This document shows positions 37,140-46,640 of a DNA stretch of 64,000 nucleotides, one piece after another. The notes beneath the pieces are model-generated. The model was given only the letters and a program-made list of their open reading frames with translations. It made no database searches and had not been told where the DNA came from. The stretch's first letter is position 1. Each line of letters starts with the position of its first letter. The translations under genes were made by a program, and so were the position numbers. The stretch comes from Azolla caroliniana (taxonomy: Eukaryota > Polypodiophyta), in contig JBHGNT010000002.1 of NCBI GenBank assembly GCA_043228905.1, positions 26,164,001 through 26,228,000 on the forward strand, read 5' to 3'.

Positions 37140-38281
37140 CTAAGGACATCAAATTTGTTTGCGAGATTCGGACTATTAGTACTATTAGGACTATTATGAC
37201 TATGAGGATTATCAGAGATTCCTACTAACATAGACTCGGGTTTAGTATAGTCAAAACTAACAATGACTTGGTTTACCTGCCTTCTTGGTCTATGGGGACA
37301 GTTTATCGTGATATGCCCTGGTCCACCGCAATAAAGGCATAATCGGTTTGTTCGGCGTCGTTGCTTTTCCTCCTCCGATAGCGGCCCACGACGACGTGTA
37401 GTGTCAATTTCCATTGGAGTTGGAGTACTTACTGGAGGCGCATTATGTGACTCCCTTTGAAAAGGTTTCGCTACCATTGAGGCATAGGTAGGCTCGGATC
37501 TTGCCCTCGGCATCTGAAATTGTCGTTCCGAACGTCGCTCGAAGAGGCGGTTGTCACATCTGACCGCTCGACTGATTGCTTCTGTTAATGATTTTGGCTC
37601 TTCAGGGAAAGTCAAGAGTAAATCCTTGACATCGTTGCGTAGACCATAGCGGAACTGCTCCATCAATGCTTGATCATCCCAGGGGATATCGGCGGCGAGT
37701 AGGCGGAAATCTGCAGCATATGCGGAGGCTGGACGGTCACCTTGGCGTAATCGCCGGATTTTGTTGATTGCAGTCCTTATGCTGTCAGTATCTCCAAAAC
37801 ATGCTTTAAACTCACTTATGAATTCTTCAAAATTATTTAGTACTGGAGATTCCTTTTCTAGTAGCGGAGCGAACCATGCTAATGCTGAGCCATTTAACAA
37901 CGTGCCTACTAAACCCACTCGTGATGCATCGGTGGGATATCGGGACGGATGCATTTGAATAACTAACCGTACCTGGTTAAGAAACCCTCTAAACTGCGAT
38001 CGCGTTCCATCGAACTTCGTGGGAAGGCCAATCTTGGGTTCTTTATGAATCCCTTGTGCTCCGTGCCCTTGTTGTTGCATTGCTACGATGGTTGCTTCGA
38101 GTTGTTGCACGCGTAACGCAAGTTCCCCATGCTGTTGTTGCGTTTGCTGCTTTTCTAAGGAAATTTGCTGAAGATCCCCCAACAAGCGTTGATTTTCTTG
38201 TTCCAAAGCATGAAACTTCTCTTTCAAGCATTGAAATTCCGAGAAAACGGATTGATACTCTTCAGCGCTAACGGTGGCCAT
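37112..38281 (-). CDS. gag: Gypsy1 gag: capsid-like domain and CCHC zinc knuckle
   Basis: 389 codons from ATG at 38281 to TAA at 37112. An N-terminal coiled coil (about 13-72, Q/L/E-rich) is followed by a Retrotrans_gag domain (about 85-245, with WFAPLLEKESPVL and FISEFKACFGD). Then come a linker with PMEIDTTRRRGPLSEEEKQRRR and a zinc knuckle C315-C318-H323-C328 (CLYCGGPGHITINC). The linker-plus-knuckle layout resembles gag of sushi/Tf1-type chromoviruses of vertebrates and fungi more than common seed-plant clades; this is recognition from memory and needs a tree. Gag forms the particle and binds the RNA. Confidence 0.93.
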   Translation of the reverse strand: MATVSAEEYQSVFSEFQCLKEKFHALEQENQRLLGDLQQISLEKQQTQQQHGELALRVQQLEATIVAMQQQGHGAQGIHKEPKIGLPTKFDGTRSQFRGFLNQVRLVIQMHPSRYPTDASRVGLVGTLLNGSALAWFAPLLEKESPVLNNFEEFISEFKACFGDTDSIRTAINKIRRLRQGDRPASAYAADFRLLAADIPWDDQALMEQFRYGLRNDVKDLLLTFPEEPKSLTEAISRAVRCDNRLFERRSERQFQMPRARSEPTYASMVAKPFQRESHNAPPVSTPTPMEIDTTRRRGPLSEEEKQRRRTNRLCLYCGGPGHITINCPHRPRRQVNQVIVSFDYTKPESMLVGISDNPHSHNSPNSTNSPNLANKFDVLSQLEEELND

Positions 38282-38355
38282 GGGATGAAGGAAAAGGGAA
38301 ATAAGAGACTAGTAGGAAAGGAGAGAGACAGAAGGAAGAGGGAGACTAGTAGGGA

Positions 38356-38367
38356 AAATCGGTTCAA
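38356..38367 (-). promoter_or_regulatory. Candidate self-primer binding site of Gypsy1
   Basis: Two bases inside the 5' LTR the sense strand reads TTGAACCGATTT. It is the exact reverse complement of sense AAATCGGTTCAA in the LTR (plus strand 38616-38627 and 33315-33326). That LTR segment begins 33 bases after the first T of the TATA box, so it should be the 5' end of the RNA. No tRNA-type TGG primer site is present. Confidence 0.7.
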
Positions 38368-38369
38368 AC

Positions 38370-38502
38370 TGTCAGGAACTCTATTAAGGCAGAGAAGGAA
38401 TTAGTACTAAAAGAAGGATTAGTACTATTGTTGGGGAATAGTACTAAGACAGAGAAGGATTAGTACTATGAGAGGTGTCGAACTTTGAGAGAAGGAATGA
38501 GT

Positions 38503-38546
<44 letters not shown>

Positions 38547-38836
38547 TGATGCGAAAGATATATGTATTATATGACGGAAGATATACAACAGTAGTTAGAA
38601 GGCTTAAGACTGGCGTTGAACCGATTTGGTTCGAACTAATGCCTTGCGCCTCCTTTTATAGTGTCTTCAGGAATACTCCTGAAGTTTCTAGAATGTTCCA
38701 GAGAAATCTGGAATATACATCAATTTCCTAATAAAACCTAAATGAAAATAATATCCTTCAAATTACAACTCATAACCTAATGGTAAAGTCTCGACCCGTG
38801 TAACAAAAGGTTATGGGTTCGAGTCTAGTTATGACA
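38370..38836 (-). repeat. Gypsy1 5' LTR (right) with promoter
   Basis: 467 bp. The sense promoter TATAAAAG lies at 38653-38660, with predicted start near 38627. A GA tract (38505-38541; CT in sense) lies in the transcribed leader. The tRNA-like module is at about 38770-38832. Confidence 0.95.
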
Positions 38837-39735
38837 CATCGGATGTGTGGATGTTTGCCAATGTTTTAGCTACTCGAGTAGTTGCAAGTTCTAGAAAAAA
38901 ATGGTTCTTGGATCCACCCTTCCTAGAATGCTTGTTGTGTTGCTCACTGTGGGTTTTTCAAAAAAAGCCTCTTTACAATTTGGACTGGTATCTAGCTAAT
39001 TACTAATGGAAAAAGGCGAGTGTTGGTGGAAATGGTAAACATTTGGAGTTTTTTCAATATTCAGTTAAGCTAGGTAGAAATTTGTTGTTGCAATCAAAGT
39101 ATAAATGCCTTGTTGCCATGAAGCATTGGATTGCAAATAATGTACATGCATTGCAACTTACCAAATTTTTGGAAATGGTTGTGGAGTATGCAATTGCCGA
39201 AAAAAGTGATTTGTTTTCGTTAGTTGTTGATGCATTATGTTCTTCCTGTTGGTGATTGGTTGAGACAAATTAGCAATATGCTTGTGGAATGCATAATTTT
39301 TGGTGCATCAATGGAATCTATTTTGCACGGTGTTCTGGTTATGTTCCAAGATCAAACAATTTTGGAGTAAGCTGTTTTTATTGCTGAGACAACATTATTC
39401 TTGTTCTATTTTCTCGTAGGGTGCAATATTATGGGGTGTCCTTCATGGAGATGTTATGAAGTATGAAAGTAGGCATGCTTCTCATCTCTTTCACTTTTCC
39501 CATGGACACCTCTATCTAACCTCGTTTCTATCTTCTATTCGACGGTTTATGTCATTGGCGTACTATTATGTCATTGGCTCTTTGGATAATATGGAAAGCG
39601 AGATTTGATGTCGTCTTTAATAATACGAACATACATCTCAACACCATGCTTATTGAATTATGGTTGTTATTTGTCCATACACTACGTGGTCAATATGATT
39701 ATCGGCAGGGTTCAGCTGATGTTCTAGGGCAACGT
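38837..39735 (+). pseudogene. LINE2 segment between Gypsy1 and solo LTR B
   Basis: Degenerate plus-strand frames. 39043-39255 has unrecognised sequence and 39568-39735 has ALWIIWKARFDVVFNNTNIHL...LRGQYDYRQG, like the very C-terminal region of plant LINE ORF2 proteins. It begins with the CATCG target duplication of Gypsy1 and ends with ACGT duplicated at 46384. Confidence 0.6.
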
Positions 39736-39892
39736 TGTCGCAGAAATCCGCGCGTGTGTGTCGGATAGGACAGGACCACTGGGGTCTTGGACTAGGGAGT
39801 AAGAGGAGGGAGATAAGCTTGGGAGTTCAACCGAGAAGGAAGAGAAAGATTAACATTCAAGAGATTAAGATTCAAGAGAATATGATCTAAAC

Positions 39893-39909
39893 AAGACAAG
39901 ATACATTAT
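39893..39909. repeat. LINE3 target-site duplication, 5' copy
   Basis: AAGACAAGATACATTAT recurs exactly at 45805-45821. Confidence 0.93.
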
Positions 39910-39949
39910 CACCTCTGGAAACATGCCAGAGGAATTGGACAGGGGATGA

Positions 39950-41350
39950 TACATCTCATTCCTAAAAGTGGTGGAAGTGCCAATGACATTAGTAAGTGGC
40001 GGCCCATAACTCTCCTCAATACTGTCTATAAGTTGCTCGCAAAAATCATGGCACGCCGCTTACCACCACTTCTCCCTTAGCTCATTCATCCGTCCCATAT
40101 AGGTTTTGTTAGAAATTGGAGCATCCTAGACAATCAACACTCTCTAGCTTTCTCAACTCGCGACATCTAAGCCTACGTGGTCTTCGTGTGACGCATTCTT
40201 ACCAAAGCCTCCTAGATATAGAATTTGCAAATGACACCGTGGTCTACTTGCAAGGCGACTGGGAAAATTTACAAAAGCTAGAAAGTGGTCTAGACGTATT
40301 TTGCAAGCGATCCAATGCCATGATCAATTGGCACAAATCCTGTGCAATATGGCTCTCTCATGATGCACATCCTGTGTGGCACCCAGATCCCGCTTTCAAG
40401 TGGATCAATAAAGGTGAGAGCACCAAATATTTGGGTTTCCAAATTGGGTTCAACATACCTCCCGAGACTATGATTACACCAATTATTCACTCCATACGAC
40501 AAAAGTTAACACATTGGAGTTCGAAAAAACTCTCGATAGCGGGGCGCATCATAGTGGCCAACCAGGTATTACTCGCGACAACATGGTACAACCTATCATG
40601 TTGGACAATCTCCAAGGAAAGTATACACTAGATTTAGCGACTCGTATGCAACTACATTTGGTCTTGTAAGGAAGATCATGCAACTCGGGCCAAGGTGGTG
40701 TGGCCTATACTCACATCACCTAAGTCAAGTGGAGGATTGGGTCTTATTGATCCCCTCTAACAATCAAAAGCCCTACTCGCCAAATTTGTGGTGCGAGGAC
40801 TCCAACCAGGGAATGACTGCTGGAAAATGTTCTTGCGATTACGCTTCACTTACTTTAGGCCATGAAAAGGGACCAATTGGGCCCCCCAAACTAGATGGAT
40901 TCTAAACATGGATCTCAAACCTAGTTTCTCCCGCCAACTGGAGGATAGATTTAGTGCATCCATGTGGAAGGCATGGTGTGACATTAGACGAGGACTCAAG
41001 TGCGATCAACCCAATTTCGAACCTGCCTGGCTCAGTCAACGTATCCTTTGGAACCCATGTATTAGGGATGAATCTAATCAACTAATTGGATCAAGTAAGG
41101 GGTTGTGATGGGGATACATGTCGGAAGGTCTAGGAAAAAGTATAGAATGTTGGAGACGGTTTATGTCATTGCCAATGCAAGACCAAGCCAACATCCTCCA
41201 TGGAATCAGGGGCGGATGGGCTATGAGATTTGAAATCATTAACGCTCTACTGATTAGGGAAGTTGCTCGTCAAAGGACGACAACGGAGAAATGGATAGGC
41301 TACAAGGAGGAGAGCTCTTTGCTCTCAAGAGGTAGGAACACCTTTGCGTT
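39950..41350 (+). pseudogene. LINE3 reverse transcriptase and downstream region, broken
   Basis: Blocks in order: LIPKSGG...KWRPITLLNTVYKLLAKIMARRL; then, after a deletion, FANDTVVYLQGDWENLQKLESGLDVFCKRSNAMINWHKS; KYLGFQIGFNIPP; LSIAGRIIVANQVLLATTWY (40116-40631); then WKAWCDIRRG and ILWNPCIRD (40908-41108) and a last frame to 41350. Several frameshifts and stops are present. Confidence 0.8.
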
Positions 41351-41794
41351 CACAAGTGGAAGCATTGCGCATTCCACTTATAGATTCCTTTTATAATCTT
41401 GCGATTTTAGACAATTTCCAAAAACTTGATACACTAGTATCACTTGTTTGAAATAGCATGTAAAATTTGCTAATTTTTTGAGATTTAACAAGTTTCAAAA
41501 TGATAATTTCTAAAATTGAATAGTTTTTCAATAAATGTTTAAATGTTGATGGTTTGTAGATATGAAATGTAGTTAACTTAAAGAAAATCACAATGGTCAA
41601 CTCAAGGCACAAGTTAAGATTAATGGTTTCACCATCTTGAGCAGATTAAGATTACATCTATTGTTAGACTTGAAAATGTTTTAAGTATAAAAGGTAATAT
41701 TGCAATCCTTAATGTCATCATCTATAAATTAGTGCTCATTAACATCCATAAATTCACAACTCAAGAAATGTAGACAATATTCATAAACAATTTT

Positions 41795-42780
41795 GATACA
41801 ATTTGATACAATGTATCGAATTCATGTTTAAAGTATTTTTTTTCAATTTTTTTTCAATGTTTTTCAATTTTTTTGATTTATTTTTATTTTTTATGGAAAA
41901 AATAATAATTTTAAACATGAATTTGATACATTGTATCGACTTGTGGTAAAAACTTTGGTTTTTTCATCACTTATTAAAGCACAAAAAAATATTCTAAAAA
42001 AAAACACAAAATACCAAAATAAATAGACAAAAACGCAATTTATTTTTTTAAAACCCGATAAAAAACTTTAAACATGAACTCGATACAATGTATCGAGTTC
42101 ATGTCAAAAAGTTGAGTTTTCAACATGAACTCGATATATTGTATCGAGTTTGTGTTAAAAAATTGACTTTTCTACACGAACTCAATATAATGTATCGAGT
42201 TCATGTTGAAAACTCGATGCAATGTATCGAGTTCGTGTCGAAACATTTTCAACACAAACTCGATACGATGTCTCGAGTTCATGTTGAAAAAACAGAGTTT
42301 TAAACATGAACTCGATACGACGTATTGAGTTCATGTTTAAAGTTTTATTTTGGATTTTTTTTTTTTTTAATAATTACATTTTTTCTATTTTATTTTGGTA
42401 TTTTGTTTATTTTTATTTTTATTTGAGCTTTAATAAGTGATGAAAAAAGCAGAGTTTTTATCACAAGTCGATACAATGTATCGAATTAATGTTTAAAATT
42501 ATTATTTTTTCCATAAAAAATAAAAATAAATCAAAAAAATTGAAAAATAATAATAATAAATTGAAAAAAATAAAAAAAAATTAAACATGAACTCGATACA
42601 TTGTATCGAATTGTGATGAAAATTTTGGTTTTTCTATCATCTCAAGCTTAATTTATTATTATTATTATTATTATTTAAATCCGGTAAAAAAAACTTTGAG
42701 CAAGAATTCAATACATTGTATGGAATTATGATGAAAACTCTATTTTTTACATCAACTGATACAACATATCGAGTTAATGT
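41795..42780. repeat. Array of palindromic units within a larger palindrome
   Basis: At least ten variants of CGATACAATGTATCG, mostly extended to CATGAACTCGATACA and its mirror, occur between 41795 and 42780. They cluster tightly at 42069-42345. The flanks are mirror images: 41865-41985 matches the reverse complement of 42428-42545 nearly base for base, centred near 42205. The whole could fold into a long hairpin bearing many small hairpins. No protein is encoded; the frame at 42088 simply translates the repeat. Confidence 0.9.
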
Positions 42781-43565
42781 TTAAAATCTTATTGTTTTTC
42801 AAATAAAAGAGGTTCTTTAAACATGAACTTGAATCGTACTAAAATCTTTGTTTTTACAAGAGAAAAAGATGCATATCGATAGTGCAAACAAGTATGTTGT
42901 ACAATAAGATACTTTATGGTGAATATGTGCATCATTGATTAACAAAAAACTATTAATAATTGTGTTGATGGTAATTGAACCTTGCAAATGTCATTTACAC
43001 AGTCCATAAAGTGTTTGTGTGGTTCTCAATCACTACTTAATGTTGATCTTTATAGTTAGAACGAAGGATGACAACACAAGCATAACTCAGGTGACAAGGA
43101 AACTTGCAAGAAGTCAAGGTGGGGATATTAATAGCTGCACATGTAGATGGCCATGACCTAGGGTACCAATTCTGCATTGGTAAAGTTTTGGACATGATGA
43201 TGCATTAAACATCTATCATTGACATTAATGAGGTGGATATCATTATGTATGACTTTACACTGACAAAAGTTGGATGTTTAAGGACAACAACAATATACAT
43301 AATAAAAGAGATATTAGCAAGTCTAGAAGATATCTCAGATTGAAGGCGAAGAAGATTTATTGCACACAATTTGGAGATACCATTTGGTGAAGACAATGAT
43401 TTGATTGGTACATTGGAAGATGAGGAGAAAGAGTCACAATTGTAAATTATCGAGTCATGCAAATAACTCCCAAATGTATTTGTTGTGCAACTATTGTAAC
43501 AAATTTAGACAATTTTATCGAATGGAATAAAAACATTCATTGTTTTGAAATCTTCTACTTTCGAT
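42781..43565. other. Right interior of the fold-back element
   Basis: AT-rich sequence with no matching partner in the left arm and no convincing coding region. The minus-strand frame at 43205-43462 is unlike anything I know. Confidence 0.5.
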
Positions 43566-44786
43566 TTCTTTAAGATCTAAAAACTTATTAGTTGTCATTT
43601 TTCTTTAAAAATCCACAAAGTTACTTTTCGTATTTGACCCAAATTTGGCATTTTTCAATTTTACCAAATGGTGAAATTTTTAACTTTTTCATCAAGTTTT
43701 GGAGAACATGTGATACTAGTATCAAGATGTTTTGTGAAATGGCAAAAAAAACCCAAAATCAAATGGAATCTTCCTTATCCTTCCACTTGTGTGCGATCCT
43801 TCCACTTGTGAACGCGAATGTGTTTAAGGACACATCGGACAAGATCGAAGGCTCTGAACTGCAGGACAACGAGGCATCAACACAACGTAAGGCAATTCAA
43901 GTACTAGCATATACTGGGCATAAATGGATTGTAGATCCTGATCCGATCAAAGTACAACTAGATTGGCATATATTCTTTAAGATCTAAAAACTTATTAGTT
44001 GTCATTTTTCTTTAAAAATCCACAAAGTTACTTTTCGTATTTGACCCAAATTTGGCATTTTTCAATTTTACCAAATGGTGAAATTTTTAACTTTTTCATC
44101 AAGTTTTGGAGAACATGTGATACTAGTATCAAGATGTTTTGTGAAATGGCAAAAAAAACCCAAAATCAAATGGAATCTTCCTTATCCTTCCACTTGTGTG
44201 CGATCCTTCCACTTGTGAACGCGAATGTGTTTAAGGACACATCGGACAAGATCGAAGGCTCTGAACTGCAGGACAACGAGGCATCAACACAACGTAAGGC
44301 AATTCAAGTACTAGCATATACTGGGCATAAATGGATTGTAGATCCTGATCCGATCAAAGTACAACTAGATTGGCATATATTCTTTAAGATCTAAAAACTT
44401 ATTAGTTGTCATTTTTCTTTAAAAATCCACAAAGTTACTTTTCGTATTTGACCCAAATTTGGCATTTTTCAATTTTACCAAATGGTGAAATTTTTAACTT
44501 TTTCATCAAGTTTTGGAGAACATGTGATACTAGTATCAAGATGTTTTGTGAAATGGCAAAAAAAACCCAAAATCAAATGGAATCTTCCTTATCCTTCCAC
44601 TTGTGTGCGATCCTTCCACTTGTGAACGCGAATGTGTTTAAGGACACATCGGACAAGATCGAAGGCTCTGAACTGCAGGACAACGAGGCATCAACACAAC
44701 GTAAGGCAATTCAAGTACTAGCATATACTGGGCATAAATGGATTGTAGATCCTGATCCGATCAAAGTACAACTAGATTGGCACATA
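43566..44786 (+). repeat. Three tandem copies of a 407-bp unit
   Basis: Units start at about 43566, 43973 and 44380, each beginning TTCTTTAAGATC and ending near GATTGGCAYATA. I see no differences between copies apart from the last bases of the third. Each unit combines the right end of the fold-back element with adjacent LINE3 coding sequence, so the duplication happened after the fold-back insertion. Recent tandem duplication is likely; an assembly artefact is possible. Confidence 0.93.
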
Positions 44787-45804
44787 TGTACTCATGAAAA
44801 CACATGGCTACGTAAGGTCAGTTGGGACCCTTTGCAATGGACATGGTGTGATCCCTACGCGGGGCAAGGAAGCAAACCTATCCCTTTCTTTCAATTCACA
44901 ACTAGATTGGGTCGCCATATTATAGCCGCTCAATCTACCCAAGATCCAGCTACTGCAAAGGTCTAGAAAACATATCATGTTCCTAACACAATTATCACCA
45001 AATTTTGGCAGAAAATCTGGAAACAACAACACGTGAGGCGAATCACCACTTTCCAATGGAAAATCTGGAAACAACAACACGTGAGGCGAATCACCACTTT
45101 CCAATGGCTATTAATACATAAGTCACTACCGGTTGGTGCATGGCAGTGTGGGAACCTCGGCTCTCCTAATTGTGTAGTGTGTCCAATTGTAGTAGAATCA
45201 ATATGACACGCTCTCTGGGACTACCTAGAGTCGCATCAAATATGGCAGGGGGTTGGCCGCTTATTGCAATTATGCTAGGTGCAAGGCTCAATCAAGTGGG
45301 GGAATGTATGTTGGCTATCATGGCAGGCCGCAGTTGACAGATATGAGCATCAGGAAGCGGGGGTGACTTTGGTTATAAAAGCACAAGAGTTTTTTTTCTC
45401 CATCGTCGACAATTTCCACTCAACTCCTATCAATGCCAAATCTCAAGTAGTTTTAGAATTGGTTAGCCCAATAACTCTTTGGATTCTATGGAAACAACGG
45501 TGTAGACGGCTCTTCTTCAACCAAACCGTGCAACCAATAGTGTTAATGCAAGAGATATGGAGTGAAGTGGTAGCCACTCTAAAGAGCTAATATGATGGCC
45601 TCAAGGGTGACTCTGATGGAGTTGAAAGACAACGACTACTAGCCTTCATCCAACAATGGCCGTTCTCCCCTTTTATTGAGTCGGTGGGCATCCACATAAG
45701 ATGGACCTATCGTGTCCCTACAGAGATTTGTATATACTAATCTCATATGTAAAATTTTATAACTAATGGAAGGAGTTTTTTTTTGGAAAAAAGAAAAAAG
45801 AAAA
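44690..45804 (+). pseudogene. LINE3 ORF2 C-terminal zinc region and 3' end
   Basis: Frames include HKWIVDPDPIKVQLDW, LRKVSWDPLQWTWCDP, FWQKIWKQQHVRRITTFQW (duplicated, see below) and LLIHKSLPVGAWQCGN...CVVCPIVVESI-stop-HALWDY, the zf-RVT motif. SPITLWILWKQRCRRLFF closes the domain. Stops and a frameshift are present. Confidence 0.8.
45013..45108 (+). repeat. 48-bp in-frame tandem duplication in LINE3
   Basis: A 48-bp unit (AAAATCTGGAAACAACAACA and on to TTTCCAATGG) occurs twice in succession, doubling 16 codons, KIWKQQHVRRITTFQW. Confidence 0.93.
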
Positions 45805-45821
45805 AAGACAAGATACATTAT
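45805..45821. repeat. LINE3 target-site duplication, 3' copy
   Basis: Second copy of AAGACAAGATACATTAT directly after the A-rich tail. Confidence 0.93.
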
Positions 45822-46383
45822 GGGAAGCACCACACCAATTACAATTGTGGTTGTGTAGGCTGAATGTAAACCCTCTAGATGAAACTCTAACTGGATAGGG
45901 GAAAAGAAGAAGAAGAAGAAGAAGAAGAAGACGAATGGAACCCCTAAAACGAGATCCTAAAACCCAAAATTTCGAAACCCAAAAAGTGGAAGCCCCTCCT
46001 CACTCAAAATAGGCAACCACTTCACAAGAGACCCCTCACTCCCTTTTATAGTAGTAAGGGGTGAGGCACATTACAAAAGGAGAGGTTAAATCCCCTTCTT
46101 TCAATGGGGAATATTTGGCCTTCATCTTAAATCGGTGGGCCTTTAACTCTCTCTCCTCTCACAATCACACTCAATGCCCACTACTCCCTACACCCATTCT
46201 TCCTGTACTTTCCTCTATTCTACAAAGTGCACATCACTTTTACACCCCACACCTTACTTTTCCTTCTTACATTGTCTATTTACTCCTATGTCACAATTTT
46301 CCTAAGTATATGTGCAATGTTGCACATCTCGCTTTATTCGTTCCGCTCGGGTTTTCTCACCATGGCCGAAAATCCTCACGACA

Positions 46384-46640
46384 ACGTTAACTGGCCTTTA
46401 AGAAATGATGGCAAGGGCTTCACTTATTTTCAGAGACAACTTCTGGCCTGAGATGGAATTATGCCATACCTTCTTTTTTGTTGCATAGCTCGTAGTTTTT
46501 GCTCCACTTATTTCTTATATGATATCATCTGTTTAATCAAATGTTGGTACTAGCCTTTGTATCACAATAGAAGTGTATCTTCTTCTTCTTTTTAAAGGAT
46601 ATTTGGAGATGGTTCGTTTTTTGCACTTATTTTGTTTTCG
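46384..46640 (+). pseudogene. LINE2 3' end
   Basis: Resumes LINE2 after solo LTR B with degenerate sequence (GLRWNYAIPSFLL in translation). The 3' boundary cannot be fixed and no clean tail or target duplication was found. Confidence 0.4.

Larger units (their letters stand above)
33065..38836 (-). mobile_element. Gypsy1: young, apparently intact chromovirus LTR retrotransposon
   Basis: A 5.77-kb minus-strand Ty3/Gypsy element with TG..CA LTRs, a 5-bp target-site duplication CATCG (33060-33064 and 38837-38841), a polypurine tract AAAAGGGGGGATAG next to the 3' LTR (about 33536-33549), an intact gag (389 codons) and an intact pol with a C-terminal chromodomain. I found no sequence difference between the LTRs other than length of the GA repeat, so insertion was very recent. 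gag and pol are in different frames, and no canonical tRNA primer site is present. It lies in LINE2. Confidence 0.96.
41351..43815. mobile_element. Long fold-back element (possible MULE-like) with palindromic core
   Basis: Ends are inverted: GCGTTCACAAGTGGAAG at 41351, and its complement CTTCCACTTGTGAACGC to about 43815. Similarity continues inward in diverged form over more than 100 bases. The flanking 9-mers AACACCTTT and AATGTGTTT sit in the same LINE3 codon phase and could be an eroded 9-bp target duplication, as Mutator-like elements make. No transposase is encoded. The centre is a second inverted repeat with tandem palindromes. The right end was later triplicated, so the boundary given is that of the first unit. 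Confidence 0.6.
39910..45804 (+). mobile_element. LINE3: 5'-truncated L1-type LINE carrying a fold-back insertion
   Basis: It begins inside the reverse-transcriptase domain (GMIHLIPKSGGSANDISKWRP) and ends in an A-rich tail (GAAAAAA units, about 45786-45804), between 17-bp target-site duplications. RT is degraded: the central block is deleted, and the catalytic box reads FAND instead of YADD (near 40224). The C-terminal zinc region resumes after the fold-back element. The protein wording is close to LINE1 but clearly another family. Confidence 0.9.
39736..46383 (-). mobile_element. Solo LTR B, related to Gypsy2, split by LINE3
   Basis: Starts TGTCGCAG and ends CACGACA. ACGT (within a shared CAACGTT) lies on both sides, at 39732-39735 and 46384-46387. 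After removing LINE3 it is about 736 bp. Its first 70 bases, with GGACCACTGGGGTCTTGGAC, resemble the Gypsy2 LTR (GGACCACCGGGGCCTTGGAC). The right part (45822-46383) has a GAA repeat near 45903-45932 and CTTTTATAG. It was produced by LTR recombination of a Gypsy2-like element. Confidence 0.8.

Noticed and set aside
37080-37142. gag/pol frame change as a simple indel in a dying element
   Set aside because: Not excluded, but the element is otherwise intact and heptamer, phase, spacer and stem all fit frameshifting.
42088-42303. 71-codon frame with a repeating peptide
   Set aside because: It is a translation of the palindromic repeat array; codons follow the DNA repeat, not a protein.
43566-44786. 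CRISPR-like or satellite array
   Set aside because: Units are 407 bp without short spacers, number only three and lie in eukaryotic transposon sequence.
43592-44966. Three identical 131-codon frames that look like a tandem gene family
   Set aside because: They arise from the 407-bp triplication of a transposon end plus LINE3 sequence.
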